From: an archaeon
GTDB lineage: Archaea; Thermoproteota; Nitrososphaeria; Nitrososphaerales; Nitrosopumilaceae
Direction: 5' to 3'
Assembly (NCBI GenBank): GCA_024276695.1
Contig: JAJRWR010000002.1
Location: 1 to 64,000 of the forward strand
DNA length: 64,000 bases
In this document: one piece after another, positions 15,485 to 26,252 of the stretch
Position numbering within the stretch: the first letter of the stretch is position 1
Layout: each line of letters opens with the position of its first letter
Made by a program: the position numbers and the translations under genes
The notes under the pieces: generated by a model
What the model was told of the DNA's origin: nothing
Databases searched by the model: none
The model's input: the letters and a program-made list of their open reading frames with translations, nothing else

Positions 15485-17002
15485 TTAGTATCTTGTAGAC
15501 TGTCTTTTTGAAAGATCGATTATGTAAGGAAGATATTGTTTGTTTCTCGGTTCCATAGAATAAACATGTTCAAAAAATACATCTATCAAACTTTCAATTA
15601 CATAAACGGAATTGGTGTTAGATTTTCTAAGTTTGTCAAATGTATCGAAATTATCATCCTGTTTTAGTATGTCTTCATCCTCTGATGTGATTCCCTGACC
15701 AAACAATTTCATGATTGCGTCAGGTTCAAAATGCATAGAATATTTTGCTCTCTCTTTAGTCAATCTAGTATAAAGCTTCACTAGGGATTTTAATGGAAAA
15801 TACACTAATTGTAAATCAGAAGGTACACCGTCTTTTTGTCTTATCTGTAAAGATTTGTTCACGACATTAACAGAAGAAAAGTCATTTGCAACAAAAATGC
15901 CTCTAGATAACTGCATTTGTACTTTCGAAGAACTGAACAATTTGCAATATCTTTCAAACTGATCCTCATCTGCTTGAGAAATAGATTTTTTCTCTTTCTC
16001 TTTTGTTTCTGTGCCAACTGATTTACAATCATAAAACATCAGTTCGAGATTCTTGTCATGAGGAACTTGGATGATCCCATCAGGAATTTCGATTTTTTTA
16101 CCTTCCGTTAAAGATGATATGTTGTGTCCTAAAGGAGTGACAGGCATGAAAGCGCCAAATAATTTTCCGACCACATTTTCGAATTCAGTACTCGCACCGC
16201 TAGTAGCGGATTTGAATGATTTTTCAATTAAGGTTGCATCGTATTCTAACAGTGATTGAAAAGTCTCTGGTTCGGTTATATTCTGAACCATAGTCAAGTT
16301 ATTCTTAAGAAAGGAATGGAGTTTTATTGCTTTTACATTTATTGTAGATTGTATACTTTTGAACAATTCCGCAACGTTGGAATCTTGTTCGAGTAATTCT
16401 TCAAAGGTTACATAGTGTACGGCTTCACCTGTGTTGTATGCTAGAAATTTTTCTGCATCATCATCGATTCCTTCTGTCATCAAAATAAAATAATCGTATA
16501 TTGTAGTGGTTATTAGTCCTTGAAGTATGGCGGCATCTCTTAACTTCAATTTTTTAAACGACGACAAAATCAAAATTTTAATTTCATCGTACTGCATATC
16601 ACCTACAGGTTCAAAACCACAAATGGTATATGGAGTAAATTTAGCACTTCTAAATGAGTTTAGTGGCAAATGTTTTGATAATGATCTAAATAACAACTCT
16701 ACAAGTTTGTTAGCGTCTATGTCGATTATTTTCAGTTTAAGAGGATCTACGTCGTTACGATGAGAATTTTCGCAAACTATTATTCCCTTGTTGATGTCTT
16801 TTACATCTGCATCCAAGTTACATTCTGGGCAATTGTCTTTAGTTAGTTCTTCTACATGACCCAAATTGTTTTCCATGATGAATTTCATGTTTGATTCGTA
16901 ATTTTGCGAGCCTACAATTTCTCTTAAATCTGAGAACAGTAGCGGTGCTTTTGAATTTCTCGCATAATGTGTGATTACTTTATTGAATCTGCTTGGAAAC
17001 AT
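15485..17002 (-). CDS. FokI-like PD-(D/E)XK nuclease
   Basis: 505 aa. The N-terminal part looks like a winged helix followed by a zinc-ribbon-like Cys cluster (CPECNLDA at ~58 and a Cys at 77). The catalytic core resembles the FokI cleavage domain: FENVVGKLFGAF (274), PDGII (307-311), FYDCKS (323-328, the D-x-K pair) and QADEDQFERY (343-352), comparable to FokI's PDG...DTK...QADEMQRY. FokI-type enzymes cut DNA nonspecifically after dimerising and need a recognition module. The gene follows the 363-aa gene with a 1-base gap, so the two are an operon. Restriction of incoming DNA is the natural guess; no methyltransferase is attached. Confidence 0.7.
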   Translation of the reverse strand: MFPSRFNKVITHYARNSKAPLLFSDLREIVGSQNYESNMKFIMENNLGHVEELTKDNCPECNLDADVKDINKGIIVCENSHRNDVDPLKLKIIDIDANKLVELLFRSLSKHLPLNSFRSAKFTPYTICGFEPVGDMQYDEIKILILSSFKKLKLRDAAILQGLITTTIYDYFILMTEGIDDDAEKFLAYNTGEAVHYVTFEELLEQDSNVAELFKSIQSTINVKAIKLHSFLKNNLTMVQNITEPETFQSLLEYDATLIEKSFKSATSGASTEFENVVGKLFGAFMPVTPLGHNISSLTEGKKIEIPDGIIQVPHDKNLELMFYDCKSVGTETKEKEKKSISQADEDQFERYCKLFSSSKVQMQLSRGIFVANDFSSVNVVNKSLQIRQKDGVPSDLQLVYFPLKSLVKLYTRLTKERAKYSMHFEPDAIMKLFGQGITSEDEDILKQDDNFDTFDKLRKSNTNSVYVIESLIDVFFEHVYSMEPRNKQYLPYIIDLSKRQSTRY

Positions 17003-17003
17003 G

Positions 17004-18095
17004 TCACGCTACTCCCCATGACGACAAAATTTCATTTATCATGGATTCATCATCAGGAGTAAAGTCACCAGTTTTTTCTATTTTGGAGTTTTCATAATTT
17101 ATTTTGTATTTTTTCTTGTTGAATTCAAAAGTTATTTCTGAAACATCTGCAATATTTTTTCCAACTATGTTTATTTCTGATTCTTTGAGTTGATTTATCG
17201 TTTCAAGAAGATTTTCTCCTTTAATATGCATAAAACTTGGATTCCCCTTCATACGAATTCTTTTGAGTTTAACCTCGCTAATTCGGATATTATTCTCTTG
17301 TAACTGTTCTTGTATCTTTTTGTTTTCAAATGATTTTATTGCTTCTGCGGCAGAGGGTCGTCTTATCTGAAAGTTATCAGGATTATTAGACAATACTTCT
17401 GATAAAATTTGAATTAACTTTGGTGTTTTTGTAGGATGAGAAGAAATCTGCATGGTGTTGTTTTTCAGATCATAAGTTACGACCATTCTCCGTAAAGGAT
17501 ATGAATCGTAAGAGCCCTTTCTGTGTGGATACTGTGGCGATTTTTTTCTTTCTACTACATGTTTCTTATAATCAATCCCAATATGGCATCTAATCTTGTC
17601 TTCAAGAGAAAGTATTTTGTCCAAGGTTGCAATAGAATCGTTTTCTTCATCAGAGAGTTTTTCGTGTATTGCATTTCTTAGTTTTTCTTCTTTAGCCAAC
17701 CAATCATCCATAGTCAGTTGTTTTTGTGATGTGTAAAAAACGGTCTTAGTTTTTGGTTCTGATTTTTGATATGTACTTAGATCTTTTAGCGCATTTTCAT
17801 CTTTGCAGTATATATGAATCGCTAATTTCAACGCCTTGTTTTTTTCATGATCAAAGAATACTCCTAGTTCCTTGACCTTCTTTACAAGAATCCACAACTT
17901 TAGTCTGCGTTTTAATTCTTGAACAGTAGAAATAATTTCGATGGGATCATTGACACCGACATTTCGCAAACCCTCAAGAACTTGTTTTTTAGAAGGCGAT
18001 CCGGTAGTGATAGATTCTCTGTCATAATTTTTTCCCTTTGCTATTGCTAGTTCCAACAGAAGATTTCGCCCAAAGGTTTTAGCCTTCTCTGCCAT
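17004..18095 (-). CDS. Unknown partner of the FokI-like nuclease
   Basis: 363 aa, no domain I can name. The N-terminal ~70 residues include a helix-turn-helix-like segment (SPSKKQVLEGLRNVGVNDPI), the centre is charged and helical, then a strand region RMVVTYDLKNNTMQISSHPT, and the C-terminal ~120 residues alternate strands and helices, ending in a short acidic tail. Highly basic around the middle (KKHVVERKKSPQYPHRKGSY), which suggests nucleic-acid contact. It is the first gene of the operon, with the nuclease start 1 base after its stop. It may supply target recognition or control. Confidence 0.6.
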   Translation of the reverse strand: MAEKAKTFGRNLLLELAIAKGKNYDRESITTGSPSKKQVLEGLRNVGVNDPIEIISTVQELKRRLKLWILVKKVKELGVFFDHEKNKALKLAIHIYCKDENALKDLSTYQKSEPKTKTVFYTSQKQLTMDDWLAKEEKLRNAIHEKLSDEENDSIATLDKILSLEDKIRCHIGIDYKKHVVERKKSPQYPHRKGSYDSYPLRRMVVTYDLKNNTMQISSHPTKTPKLIQILSEVLSNNPDNFQIRRPSAAEAIKSFENKKIQEQLQENNIRISEVKLKRIRMKGNPSFMHIKGENLLETINQLKESEINIVGKNIADVSEITFEFNKKKYKINYENSKIEKTGDFTPDDESMINEILSSWGVA

Positions 18096-18234
18096 AATCC
18101 ATTACCTTGATTTGTAATTATTTAACGATTAATGGTTATAAGAGGATAATACTTTGTAATGGATCATACTAGCTACATTTAGTGCGGCTGTTAGTTCAAA
18201 TAACGGCAGATAAGAAAGTAATACTGTATTACCT

Positions 18235-18336
18235 TTGGCTAGAAAATACAGGTGCGAAGAGTGCGGAATGGCCTTCAAGGGCGAGGGACTTCTGAGGAGA
18301 CACTGCGAGACCACACATAAGAATCTCAAAAATTAA
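18235..18336 (+). CDS. 33-aa C2H2 zinc-finger microprotein
   Basis: TTG 18235 to TAA 18336. One classical C2H2 finger, C-x2-C-x12-H-x4-H (YRCEECGMAFKGEGLLRRHC then ETTH), fills nearly the whole protein. Such single-finger proteins occur in archaea and their viruses/plasmids, where they bind DNA as regulators. The start is inferred because it is the only start-type codon before the finger; it is convergent with the zinc-ribbon gene, 4 bases away. Confidence 0.65.
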   Translation: MARKYRCEECGMAFKGEGLLRRHCETTHKNLKN

Positions 18337-18340
18337 AAAA

Positions 18341-18658
18341 TCACAGGTTGTTTTTATGGCTAGATATCACACCTGAGAATCCCAGACTCTTTAATTTCTC
18401 TAACCTCTTCCTTTTTGTGTTCTTGTCTAACGGCACGCCGTACTTCCACGCTTTTCTTATCTCCTTTTTTCCCTTGCCGCAATTAGAACACCTTTCGCTT
18501 ATCAGCTCAAAACCGCCGTCTTTCCACACTGTTGTGGATCCTCTGTTGTTTGATGCCCTGCTCACCTTTACCTCGCTGTGTCCCGGCCATGTCAATGCCT
18601 CTATGGTCTCCTTGTCACAGAAAGGACACGGATGCTTTGTCACTTGGTGCGGTTCCAT
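18341..18658 (-). CDS. Zinc-ribbon protein
   Basis: 105 aa from ATG 18658 (MEPHQVTKHPCPFC). Two Cys pairs, CPFC at residues ~11-14 and CSNC at ~59-62, should hold one zinc; the tail is very basic (KNTKRKRLEKLKSLGF), consistent with nucleic-acid binding. The frame is open to 18727, but the added residues look non-conserved and the ATG at 18658 precedes the ribbon closely. It faces away from hsdM; any link to the RM system is positional only. Confidence 0.6.
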   Translation of the reverse strand: MEPHQVTKHPCPFCDKETIEALTWPGHSEVKVSRASNNRGSTTVWKDGGFELISERCSNCGKGKKEIRKAWKYGVPLDKNTKRKRLEKLKSLGFSGVISSHKNNL

Positions 18659-18812
18659 GTTTTTAATTGGTTGGCAAGAGCTAAATCCATGCATCTCTGA
18701 AAGACTATCTATCCATGGAAAACACAACAGTACGCAAACTCTTATTTTCTTACTATTTCAAAAATTAACAAGAGAATAATGATTTTTACCAAAGTGGATA
18801 TTGTGAGATATT

Positions 18813-20345
18813 ATGAATGATAAAAAGAACAACGGTGCAAATCTTGGCTTTGAAGAGAAGCTCTGGAAATCAGCAGACAAGCTTCGCAGCAACATGGATG
18901 CCGCAGAATACAAGCACGTTGTTCTTGGTTTGATTTTTCTGAAATACATCTCTGATGCGTTTACCGAAGTTTATGAAGAACTAAAGAAAGACTCGACATC
19001 TGATCCTGAAGACGTTGACGAATACATCTCAAGAAGAATTTTTTGGGTTCCTAAAAAAGCCAGATGGGATTACATATCAAACAATGCCAAAAAGCCCGAA
19101 ATCGGAGAGATAATCGACGACGCAATGGATGCAATAGAAAAAGACAATCATCCTCTCAAAGGCGTCCTTCAAAAAAATTATGCAAGACCATCGTTGAACA
19201 AACAAAGACTAGGAGAACTAATCGACTTAATCGGAACAATTGGCTTAGGCGACAAGGAAAGCAGGAGCAAGGACGTTCTTGGCAGAGTTTATGAATATTT
19301 TCTGGGACAGTTTGCAGATGCAGAGGGTAAGAAGGGAGGACAGTTCTATACCCCAAGAAGCATTGTATCTCTTTTAGTCGAGATGCTAGAACCATACAAG
19401 GGAAGAATCTTTGATCCGTGCTGCGGTTCTGGTGGAATGTTTGTGCAAAGCGAGAAATTCATAGAAGCTCATGGCGGAAGAATTGGCGACATCTCCGTCT
19501 TTGGTCAGGAAAGCAACCAGACAACGTGGCGTCTGTGCAAGATGAATATGGCAATTAGAAGCATTGATGCAAATATAGAGTGGGGAGATTCGTTCCGAGA
19601 TGATCAGTTTAAGGATCTAAAAGCAGACTTCATTTTAGCTAATCCGCCATTTAATGACAGCGACTGGAGCGGAGATCTCTTGCAGGATGATGTACGATGG
19701 AAGTTTGGTGTTCCTCCAAAGGGGAATGCAAATTTTGCGTGGGTTCAGAACTTCATACACCACCTTTCACCTACCGGAATTGCAGGCTTTGTTTTATCCA
19801 ACGGCTCCATGTCTTCCAACACTTCAGGCGAAGGCGATATTCGAAAGAGCATAATCGAAGACGATCTGGTCGACTGCATGGTTGCTTTGCCCTCTCAGTT
19901 GTTCTACAATACGATGATTCCTGCCTGTCTGTGGTTTGTTTCACGGGACAAGAAAAACCACAAGTTCAAGGACAGAAGAGAGCATGTGCTTTTCATCGAT
20001 GCCAGAAAACTAGGCTCAATGGTTGACAGAAGACACAAGGAATTAACCGCAGAGGACATCAAGAAAATCTCAGATACATATCATGCATGGAGGGGAGAAA
20101 ATAATCTAAAGTACGAAGACGTGCCCGGATTCTGCAAGTCTGCATCATTAGAGGAGATAAGAAAGCACGAATGGATACTGACTCCGGGGCGGTATGTCGG
20201 CGTAGAAGAAGAGGAAGAAGACCCAGAAGAGTTTGAAGAAAAGATGAAGCGGCTGACAACAGATCTTGCAAAGCAGATGGAAGAAGGAAAGAAACTTGAT
20301 GAGGAAATAAAGAAAAACTTGGCGAGTATTGGATATGAATTATGA
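18813..20345 (+). CDS. hsdM: Type I restriction-modification system, DNA methyltransferase subunit
   Basis: 510 aa N6-adenine methyltransferase. It has the HsdM N-terminal helical domain ([20 protein letters not shown]), then [13 protein letters not shown] motif [11 protein letters not shown] (about residue 195), and catalytic motif IV NPPFND (about 271). The C-terminus is a Glu/Lys-rich coiled coil that contacts HsdS. It leads the operon hsdM-PIN-hsdS-hsdR, all overlapping by a few bases. The complex methylates the site named by HsdS and works with HsdR to cleave unmodified DNA. Codon use is richer in G+C than in host genes. Confidence 0.96.
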   Translation: MNDKKNNGANLGFEEKLWKSADKLRSNMDAAEYKHVVLGLIFLKYISDAFTEVYEELKKDSTSDPEDVDEYISRRIFWVPKKARWDYISNNAKKPEIGEIIDDAMDAIEKDNHPLKGVLQKNYARPSLNKQRLGELIDLIGTIGLGDKESRSKDVLGRVYEYFLGQFADAEGKKGGQFYTPRSIVSLLVEMLEPYKGRIFDPCCGSGGMFVQSEKFIEAHGGRIGDISVFGQESNQTTWRLCKMNMAIRSIDANIEWGDSFRDDQFKDLKADFILANPPFNDSDWSGDLLQDDVRWKFGVPPKGNANFAWVQNFIHHLSPTGIAGFVLSNGSMSSNTSGEGDIRKSIIEDDLVDCMVALPSQLFYNTMIPACLWFVSRDKKNHKFKDRREHVLFIDARKLGSMVDRRHKELTAEDIKKISDTYHAWRGENNLKYEDVPGFCKSASLEEIRKHEWILTPGRYVGVEEEEEDPEEFEEKMKRLTTDLAKQMEEGKKLDEEIKKNLASIGYEL

Positions 20346-21297
20346 TAAAACGCTCATCTTAATGGATACAAATAAAACAAGAAGCACACTTAATGGCTCT
20401 CCTCGTTATGATAGTTTTGATTTCGGACAAGATTTCAAAGAACTTAGATCTTTTATCGATAGAAATAATCTATCTAATAATATTATCTTGGCAATAACTG
20501 AAATGACTTTGAAAGAACTGCTTGTTCAAAAAAAGAAGATCTATGAAGATGACAAAGAAACTATGATCTCAGCCTCTTCTAGGCTTAGAAATTTAGAAAA
20601 TGTTTCTATTCCTGATTTTACTCTCCCTGACGATTCTTTTGATTGTATAAATTATATCAATCCAAAAGTTGAGACATTCTTAAAAGAAAATAAAATTACA
20701 ATTATTAAAATTGAAGATGAGAAAAAATCATCTGTATTAGATACTTTAATTCAGAAGGCTATTGATTATAAACCACCTTTCAAGCGGGGAAAAGATGGAT
20801 TCAAAGATGCAGTTATTCTGGAAACATTCATCAAGAGTGACATAAAAAATGGCTGTACTAATGTAATTTTATTCACAAACGATAATGACTTTAGTGATTG
20901 TGAGAAAGAAATAGGTGGTATTAATTTTAAGATAATTAAATCAACAGGTGATCTCATAGATGAGTTAATATCAATATATGCATCAAAACTCCTTGAAAAA
21001 AAATATGAAGAATTATCTAAAAACCAATATCTTATTACTAATCTTAAACAAATGATTGCATCAGAGTTAGATTTTGCTGTAGATGATATCAACATAGTTT
21101 CTTTAACTGAAGAAATTATAGACGAACCAGTTAATTTGAAGGAGAAATTCGCATCTCTATCTGAGGATAAAGAATATTTTGAGAACATGGTGTGTTTTGT
21201 TAGTAAAGTCAAGATTGTGGATTCTGAGTATACAATAGATGTTTTGATTGATCTTGGTTCTAACGGAATAGAAACAATTCAGGTGGATAGTTCATGA
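20335..21297 (+). CDS. PIN-domain protein inside the type I RM operon
   Basis: 320 aa from ATG 20335 (a TTG at 20329 is also possible), overlapping the 3' end of hsdM; its own stop overlaps the hsdS ATG. The DUF4935-like PIN fold shows the acidic residues in LILMDTNKT (Asp near 11), KDAVILETF and TNDNDF. PIN domains are Mg-dependent RNases, here probably acting on tRNA or mRNA. The C-terminal ~100 residues are separate and unassigned. AT-rich codon use unlike hsdM and hsdR suggests a later insertion. By analogy with PrrC beside EcoprrI it could be a back-up effector when restriction fails. Confidence 0.75.
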   Translation: MNYDKTLILMDTNKTRSTLNGSPRYDSFDFGQDFKELRSFIDRNNLSNNIILAITEMTLKELLVQKKKIYEDDKETMISASSRLRNLENVSIPDFTLPDDSFDCINYINPKVETFLKENKITIIKIEDEKKSSVLDTLIQKAIDYKPPFKRGKDGFKDAVILETFIKSDIKNGCTNVILFTNDNDFSDCEKEIGGINFKIIKSTGDLIDELISIYASKLLEKKYEELSKNQYLITNLKQMIASELDFAVDDINIVSLTEEIIDEPVNLKEKFASLSEDKEYFENMVCFVSKVKIVDSEYTIDVLIDLGSNGIETIQVDSS

Positions 21298-22628
21298 GTC
21301 AAACCAAATTCAAACAAACCAAAATAGGACTGATTCCTGACGAGTGGCAACATGGGATTTTTCAAGAGATATTAGTACATGACATCCGTCACGGTCTTTA
21401 CAAATCAAAAGAATTCTATGGTAAAGGAATCAAATTACTCAAAATGGGAATACAATATTCCAATAATAAAGTTGGAAATCAAGAAATGGAAAGAGTTAAT
21501 CTTACGCCCGATGAAATTACTAGATTCCAATTGAATGAAAATGATTTAGTATTTTCAAGAACGTCTATGATGACAGATGGAGCTGGAAAATGTAGTATTG
21601 TTGTTAATTTAAAAGAACCTGTTGTATTCGATGGGAATTTACTTTCGGCCACAGTAAACAAGACCATTGTACATCCTCAGTTTTATTTTTATTATTTTAA
21701 TTCGAAATTTGCTAAACAGAAAATATCTGAAATAACTACGGGTACGCAATCACGAAACATATCTGCATCAAATCTTAAAAAACTACCAATAATAATTCCA
21801 TCCATACAAGAACAAAAATCCATCGCCAAAATCCTCTCCGACCTCGACTTGAAAATCGAACTCAACCAAAAAATGAACAAAACCCTCGAAGCAATAGGCC
21901 GGGCAATCTTCCGTCGCTGGTTTGTTGACTTTGAGTTTCCAGACGAAAACGGCAGGCCGTACAGGTCGTCGGGGGGAGAGATGGTTTACAGTGAAGAGTT
22001 GGGAAGGGAGATACCGAAGGGGTGGAGTATGGACAATCTTGATGGGCTTTGTACTGAGATAACTGATGGCTCTCATTTTTCGCCAAAAGAAGACATGGAA
22101 GGTACTAAACGTATTGCTACAGTGAAAAACATGGGTTTATTCGATATTGATTTTCAATCGTGTAAGAGAATTTCAGATGCAGATTACAAAAAATTAGTAC
22201 ATAATGGATGCAAGCCAGAAAAGGGAGATATTCTTCTATCAAAAGATGGTACGATGGGCATTACTCATATTTTCAACGGTCAAGTTAATCTCGTACTACT
22301 TTCTTCAATCGCTATTTTACGAGTCAATGATAAACTTTGTCCATATCTTTACCATTATTTGAAGGAAAATCAGACACAAGCAGAATTAATTGAAAATCAT
22401 TCATCAGGTTCAGCACTTCCCAGAATAGTTTTGAAGGATTTGAAGAGGTTACTAGTTCTTGTTCCATCGATTGAACTTTTGGGTAAATTTGATCTATTTG
22501 TTAAACCAATTATCGAATCAATATTTCATAATTCTAAAGAATCTAAAAGTTTGTCTGACATCCGAGATTCTTTACTTCCAAAACTCATGTCAGGAAAGAT
22601 TAGAGTTCCAATTGAGGCTAGAAAATGA
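21294..22628 (+). CDS. hsdS: Type I restriction-modification system, specificity subunit
   Basis: 444 aa with two target-recognition domains (about residues 1-175 and 240-390), each followed by a conserved helical spacer. The central spacer ([20 protein letters not shown], then a helix ending [11 protein letters not shown]) and the C-terminal one ([17 protein letters not shown]) are typical. The TRDs are much more AT-rich than the conserved spacer, as expected for exchanged recognition domains. ATG 21294 overlaps the PIN gene stop, and the end overlaps hsdR. Confidence 0.95.
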   Translation: MSQTKFKQTKIGLIPDEWQHGIFQEILVHDIRHGLYKSKEFYGKGIKLLKMGIQYSNNKVGNQEMERVNLTPDEITRFQLNENDLVFSRTSMMTDGAGKCSIVVNLKEPVVFDGNLLSATVNKTIVHPQFYFYYFNSKFAKQKISEITTGTQSRNISASNLKKLPIIIPSIQEQKSIAKILSDLDLKIELNQKMNKTLEAIGRAIFRRWFVDFEFPDENGRPYRSSGGEMVYSEELGREIPKGWSMDNLDGLCTEITDGSHFSPKEDMEGTKRIATVKNMGLFDIDFQSCKRISDADYKKLVHNGCKPEKGDILLSKDGTMGITHIFNGQVNLVLLSSIAILRVNDKLCPYLYHYLKENQTQAELIENHSSGSALPRIVLKDLKRLLVLVPSIELLGKFDLFVKPIIESIFHNSKESKSLSDIRDSLLPKLMSGKIRVPIEARK

Positions 22629-25600
22629 GAAAAATAATTTCCGAAGCAGATGTCGAAGAAAACGTTCTAGACATTCTAAAAAGTCTTGGTTATGAAATAA
22701 TCCGTGGAGAAGACGAAGGCTATCTGCCAGGTGGGCGTCATGCACTAAGAGATGATTACAAGGAGGTTGTACTTGTAGAGAGATTAAGAGATGCAATAGA
22801 GAAAATCAATCCATCAATTCCTAGAGATGCAAGAGAAGAAGCAGTCAAGCAAGTCCTCAGAAGTGCTAGCCAGAAGCTAATTGCAGACAACGAAGACTTT
22901 CACAAGATGCTAGTTGATGGGATAGATGTTCCAATCAAAACCAAAGACGGAGAAAGATACGAAAAGGTCTGGCTCTTTGAGTTTGATCCTAAGAAGATAA
23001 AGAAAAACGATTTCATGGCAATGAACCAGTTCACTGTAACTGAAAACAACGTTGAGAGAAGACCAGACGTTGTTTTGTTCATCAACGGCATCCCGTTGTT
23101 GATTTTTGAGCTAAAAAATCTGGCAGACGAAAAGGCAGACATTTGGATGGCATACAATCAGTTTCAGACATACAAAGACCAGCTTCCTTCCCTTTTCAGA
23201 TTCAATGAAATCTTGGTGATAAGTGACGGCATAGAGGCAAGAGCAGGAACAATAAGCTCAAAAAAAGAAAGATTCATGCAGTGGAAAACGATTGACGGTG
23301 AAAAACCAAGAAAAGGTCTGACAGAAGTCGAAGTTCTCCTCCGAGGCATGTGTGACAGACAAAGGTTTTTGGACATTGTAAGAAACTTTATCGTCTTTGA
23401 GAAGGACAAAAAGACCACAAAGAAGCTTGCAGCATATCACCAGTACTGGGCAACAAACAAGGCAGTAGAGTCCACGATAAAGGCAAGAAAGGGAAGCAGG
23501 AAGGCAGGCATAGTATGGCACACTCAAGGATCTGGAAAATCATTGACCATGATATTTTATGCTGGCAAATTGGTACGAGAACTTGATAATCCAACTATTG
23601 TTGTCCTAACTGACAGAAACGATCTTGATGACCAGTTGTTTGGCACATTTGGAAGATGCCAGGACATTCTAAGACAAAAGCCAACACAAGCTGAATACAG
23701 AAAAGATCTAGCAAAGATGCTCAAAGTATCTTCTGGCGGTGTCGTGTTTACAACAATTCAAAAGTTCCTCCCAGAAGAGAACAGAGAAAAGCACGACGTT
23801 CTCTCAGAAAGAGACAACATTGTTGTTATTGCAGACGAGGCACATCGTAGTCAGTATGGTTTCTCTGCTAAAGTTCTCCCCAAAAAAGACAAGACGCTGA
23901 TAACATACGGTTACGCAAAATATCTAAGAGATGCATTACCTAATGCATCCTTTATCGGATTTACTGGAACGCCAATTGAAAAGGCAGACAGGTCCACACC
24001 TGCTGTCTTTGGAGACTATGTAGATGCATACGACATCGAGCAGGCGGTAGATGACGGTTCAACTGTTAGAATCTATTACGAAAGCAGACTTGCAAAACTT
24101 GATTTAAAGCCGGAAGAGCGACCAAAGATAGACAAAGAGTTCGAAGAAGTAACAGAAGGCGAAGAAGTTACAGGAAAAGAGAAGCTCAAAAGCAAATGGT
24201 CAAGAGTCGAAAAAGTAGTCGGCTCGCCAAAAAGAATCAAACGAATTGCAAAAGACATTGTAGATCATTTTGAGAAAAGGACATCAGTCTTAGAAGGAAA
24301 GGGATTGATTGTTTGCATGTCAAGGAGAATCTGCGTTGATCTTCACAACGCAATTGTAAAGCTCAGGCCAGAGTGGTACAACAAAGAAGATAGTAAAGGA
24401 ATTGTGAAAGTCGTAATGACCGGTTCTGCCTCAGACCCAAAAGATTGGCAGGAGCACATACGAAACAGAAAGAGACGAAAAGCAATTGGCGATAACTTCA
24501 AAGAACCAGAGGAGAGTCCACAGATACTCATCGTAAGGGACATGTTCCTAACTGGATTTGATGCGCCGTCACTGCACACAATGTATCTAGACAAGCCAAT
24601 CAAAGGTCACACTCTGATGCAGGCAATAGCTCGAGTAAACAGAGTATACCCTGGAAAAGAAGGAGGCCTTGTTGTCGACTACATGGGTGTTGGTTCTGAT
24701 CTTAAGAAGGCTCTGATGGACTATACTGCAAGTGGAGGGAAAGGAAAGCCAACCTTTGATCAAGACAAGGCAGTGACCCTTATGATGGAAAAATATGAGG
24801 TCGTCAAGGACATGTTCCACGGATTTAACTACAAAAAGTTCTTTGATCTAAAGTCAAGTGAGAGAATCTCGTTTGTACCTGATGCAATGGAACACATTCT
24901 CAAAGAAAAGGGAAGAAAGGAGAGATTCTCAAAAGAGACAACCGCGCTGATTAGAGCATTTTCTCTTGCAGTTCCACATGATAAAGCAATGAGGATCAAA
25001 GAAGAAGTCGGATTCTTCCAAGCAATAAAATCTGCAATTACCAAAACAACTGACACCAAAAAAGAGACGCAGGAAAAGTTCGATACTGCAATCAAACAGA
25101 TTCTCTCAAAGGCCGTAGTTTCGGATAGAATAATAGACATCTTTGAGGCTGCCGGCATTAAGAAACCTGAACTGTCCATTTTGTCAGAAGGATTTCTCAA
25201 GGATGTAAAAGAAATGCCTCAGAAGAATCTTGCATTTGAGGCGCTCAAGAAATTACTAAACGATGAAATCAAACTTTATTCGAAGAGAAACATTGTCCAA
25301 GGAAAGTCGTTCATGGATCTTCTTGAGAAAGCGATAAAGAAGTACACCAACAGAAGCGTAGAGGCCGCACAGGTCATTGAGGAACTTATTGAGCTTGCAA
25401 GAAAGGTCAGAGAAGAAAAGAAGAGAGGCAAAAAACAAAAGATGTCAGAAGACGAGATTGCGTTTTATGATGCACTTGGAGTAAATGACAGCGCAGTTAA
25501 GGTTCTTGGCGATGGGACTCTTAGAAAGATTGCGTTGGAACTAACTGAAATGATAAGAAACAGCGTCACTATAGACTGGACGCAAAGAGAGAGCGTGCAG

Positions 25601-25726
25601 GCAGGGATTCGCTTGAAAGTGAAAAAGATTCTACGAAAACATGGTTATCCTCCTGACAAAGAAAAGAAGGCGACTGAGACTGTTTTGAAACAGGCCGAAG
25701 TAATTGCTAAAGACTGGGCCAAATGA
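22625..25726 (+). CDS. hsdR: Type I restriction-modification system, restriction/translocase subunit
   Basis: 1033 aa. N-terminal PD-(D/E)XK nuclease with RRPDVVLF (~145) and FELKN (~161); superfamily 2 motor with Walker [10 protein letters not shown] (~299-307), ADEAHRSQ (~403) and GFTGTPIE; C-terminal helical region that binds the methylase. Translocates DNA and cuts at a distance. ATG 22625 overlaps the hsdS stop. Near the C-terminus the 39 bases at 25408-25446 reappear, inverted and identical, at 26907-26945 inside a broken gene. Confidence 0.96.
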   Translation: MRKIISEADVEENVLDILKSLGYEIIRGEDEGYLPGGRHALRDDYKEVVLVERLRDAIEKINPSIPRDAREEAVKQVLRSASQKLIADNEDFHKMLVDGIDVPIKTKDGERYEKVWLFEFDPKKIKKNDFMAMNQFTVTENNVERRPDVVLFINGIPLLIFELKNLADEKADIWMAYNQFQTYKDQLPSLFRFNEILVISDGIEARAGTISSKKERFMQWKTIDGEKPRKGLTEVEVLLRGMCDRQRFLDIVRNFIVFEKDKKTTKKLAAYHQYWATNKAVESTIKARKGSRKAGIVWHTQGSGKSLTMIFYAGKLVRELDNPTIVVLTDRNDLDDQLFGTFGRCQDILRQKPTQAEYRKDLAKMLKVSSGGVVFTTIQKFLPEENREKHDVLSERDNIVVIADEAHRSQYGFSAKVLPKKDKTLITYGYAKYLRDALPNASFIGFTGTPIEKADRSTPAVFGDYVDAYDIEQAVDDGSTVRIYYESRLAKLDLKPEERPKIDKEFEEVTEGEEVTGKEKLKSKWSRVEKVVGSPKRIKRIAKDIVDHFEKRTSVLEGKGLIVCMSRRICVDLHNAIVKLRPEWYNKEDSKGIVKVVMTGSASDPKDWQEHIRNRKRRKAIGDNFKEPEESPQILIVRDMFLTGFDAPSLHTMYLDKPIKGHTLMQAIARVNRVYPGKEGGLVVDYMGVGSDLKKALMDYTASGGKGKPTFDQDKAVTLMMEKYEVVKDMFHGFNYKKFFDLKSSERISFVPDAMEHILKEKGRKERFSKETTALIRAFSLAVPHDKAMRIKEEVGFFQAIKSAITKTTDTKKETQEKFDTAIKQILSKAVVSDRIIDIFEAAGIKKPELSILSEGFLKDVKEMPQKNLAFEALKKLLNDEIKLYSKRNIVQGKSFMDLLEKAIKKYTNRSVEAAQVIEELIELARKVREEKKRGKKQKMSEDEIAFYDALGVNDSAVKVLGDGTLRKIALELTEMIRNSVTIDWTQRESVQAGIRLKVKKILRKHGYPPDKEKKATETVLKQAEVIAKDWAK
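25408..25446 (+). repeat. 39 bp inverted duplicate, hsdR copy
   Basis: Identical to the reverse complement of 26907-26945; encodes [13 protein letters not shown] in hsdR. Confidence 0.8.
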
Positions 25727-25735
25727 GTTTATTCT

Positions 25736-26047
25736 TCACTGTTCTTTTCCACATAATGGATTTTTACATTTGAATTTTGATATCTCTAAAGATCCTCCAC
25801 AGTAATGGCATTTTTTGTCACGTGACAGAGACCTCTTGTAACTTGCTATACTAGCAAAAAGCAACGTGATGATAAGATATCCAACATAACCGAACAACGG
25901 TATCGCGTAATCTTTTGGAATAAATGCAGGAGTTGTTATCGAATTAATTAGCAATAGTGGGAATAATGAAACTCCAATAACTGACTGTGTGATTAATCCA
26001 ATTGAGCCTTCTTTTGCTGAAAGTTTGATTCCAAAAAAAGACGTCAT
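25736..26047 (-). CDS. Two-span membrane protein with zinc ribbon
   Basis: 103 aa. Two hydrophobic helices (SVIGVSLFPLLLINSI and LFGYVGYLIITLLFASIA) are followed by a basic stretch and a C-terminal zinc ribbon (CHYCGG then CKNPLCG). It starts directly after the stop of the 52-aa gene (TAGATG), which has the same helix-plus-ribbon plan, so they are an operon. Function unknown; possibly an element-encoded membrane sensor. Confidence 0.6.
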   Translation of the reverse strand: MTSFFGIKLSAKEGSIGLITQSVIGVSLFPLLLINSITTPAFIPKDYAIPLFGYVGYLIITLLFASIASYKRSLSRDKKCHYCGGSLEISKFKCKNPLCGKEQ

Positions 26048-26206
26048 CTAAATCTGACTCCCACAGTGTGGACAAACAGAGGTTCCACGAACTACAGTTT
26101 TATCACAAACAGGGCATCTCTTAGATGCAATAGCAGCTAATGCTGCAATTCCTAAAACACCTAGAATTATGCCTGCAATGGCGTCATCATCTTTTCCCAT
26201 TTTCAT
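26048..26206 (-). CDS. 52-aa membrane/zinc-ribbon protein
   Basis: ATG 26206 to TAG 26048 (an ATG at 26200 is an alternative start). One hydrophobic helix (AIAGIILGVLGIAALAAIA) then CPVC and CPHC pairs forming a zinc ribbon. It immediately precedes the 103-aa gene on the same strand. Confidence 0.6.
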   Translation of the reverse strand: MKMGKDDDAIAGIILGVLGIAALAAIASKRCPVCDKTVVRGTSVCPHCGSQI

Positions 26207-26252
26207 GATTTGTGTATTTTATCTTATTAAGATGATGATTTTTCTAAAATTT

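Noticed and set aside
19654-20026. Plus-strand frames inside hsdM
   Set aside because: Frame-shifted shadows of hsdM, which is clearly the coding frame.
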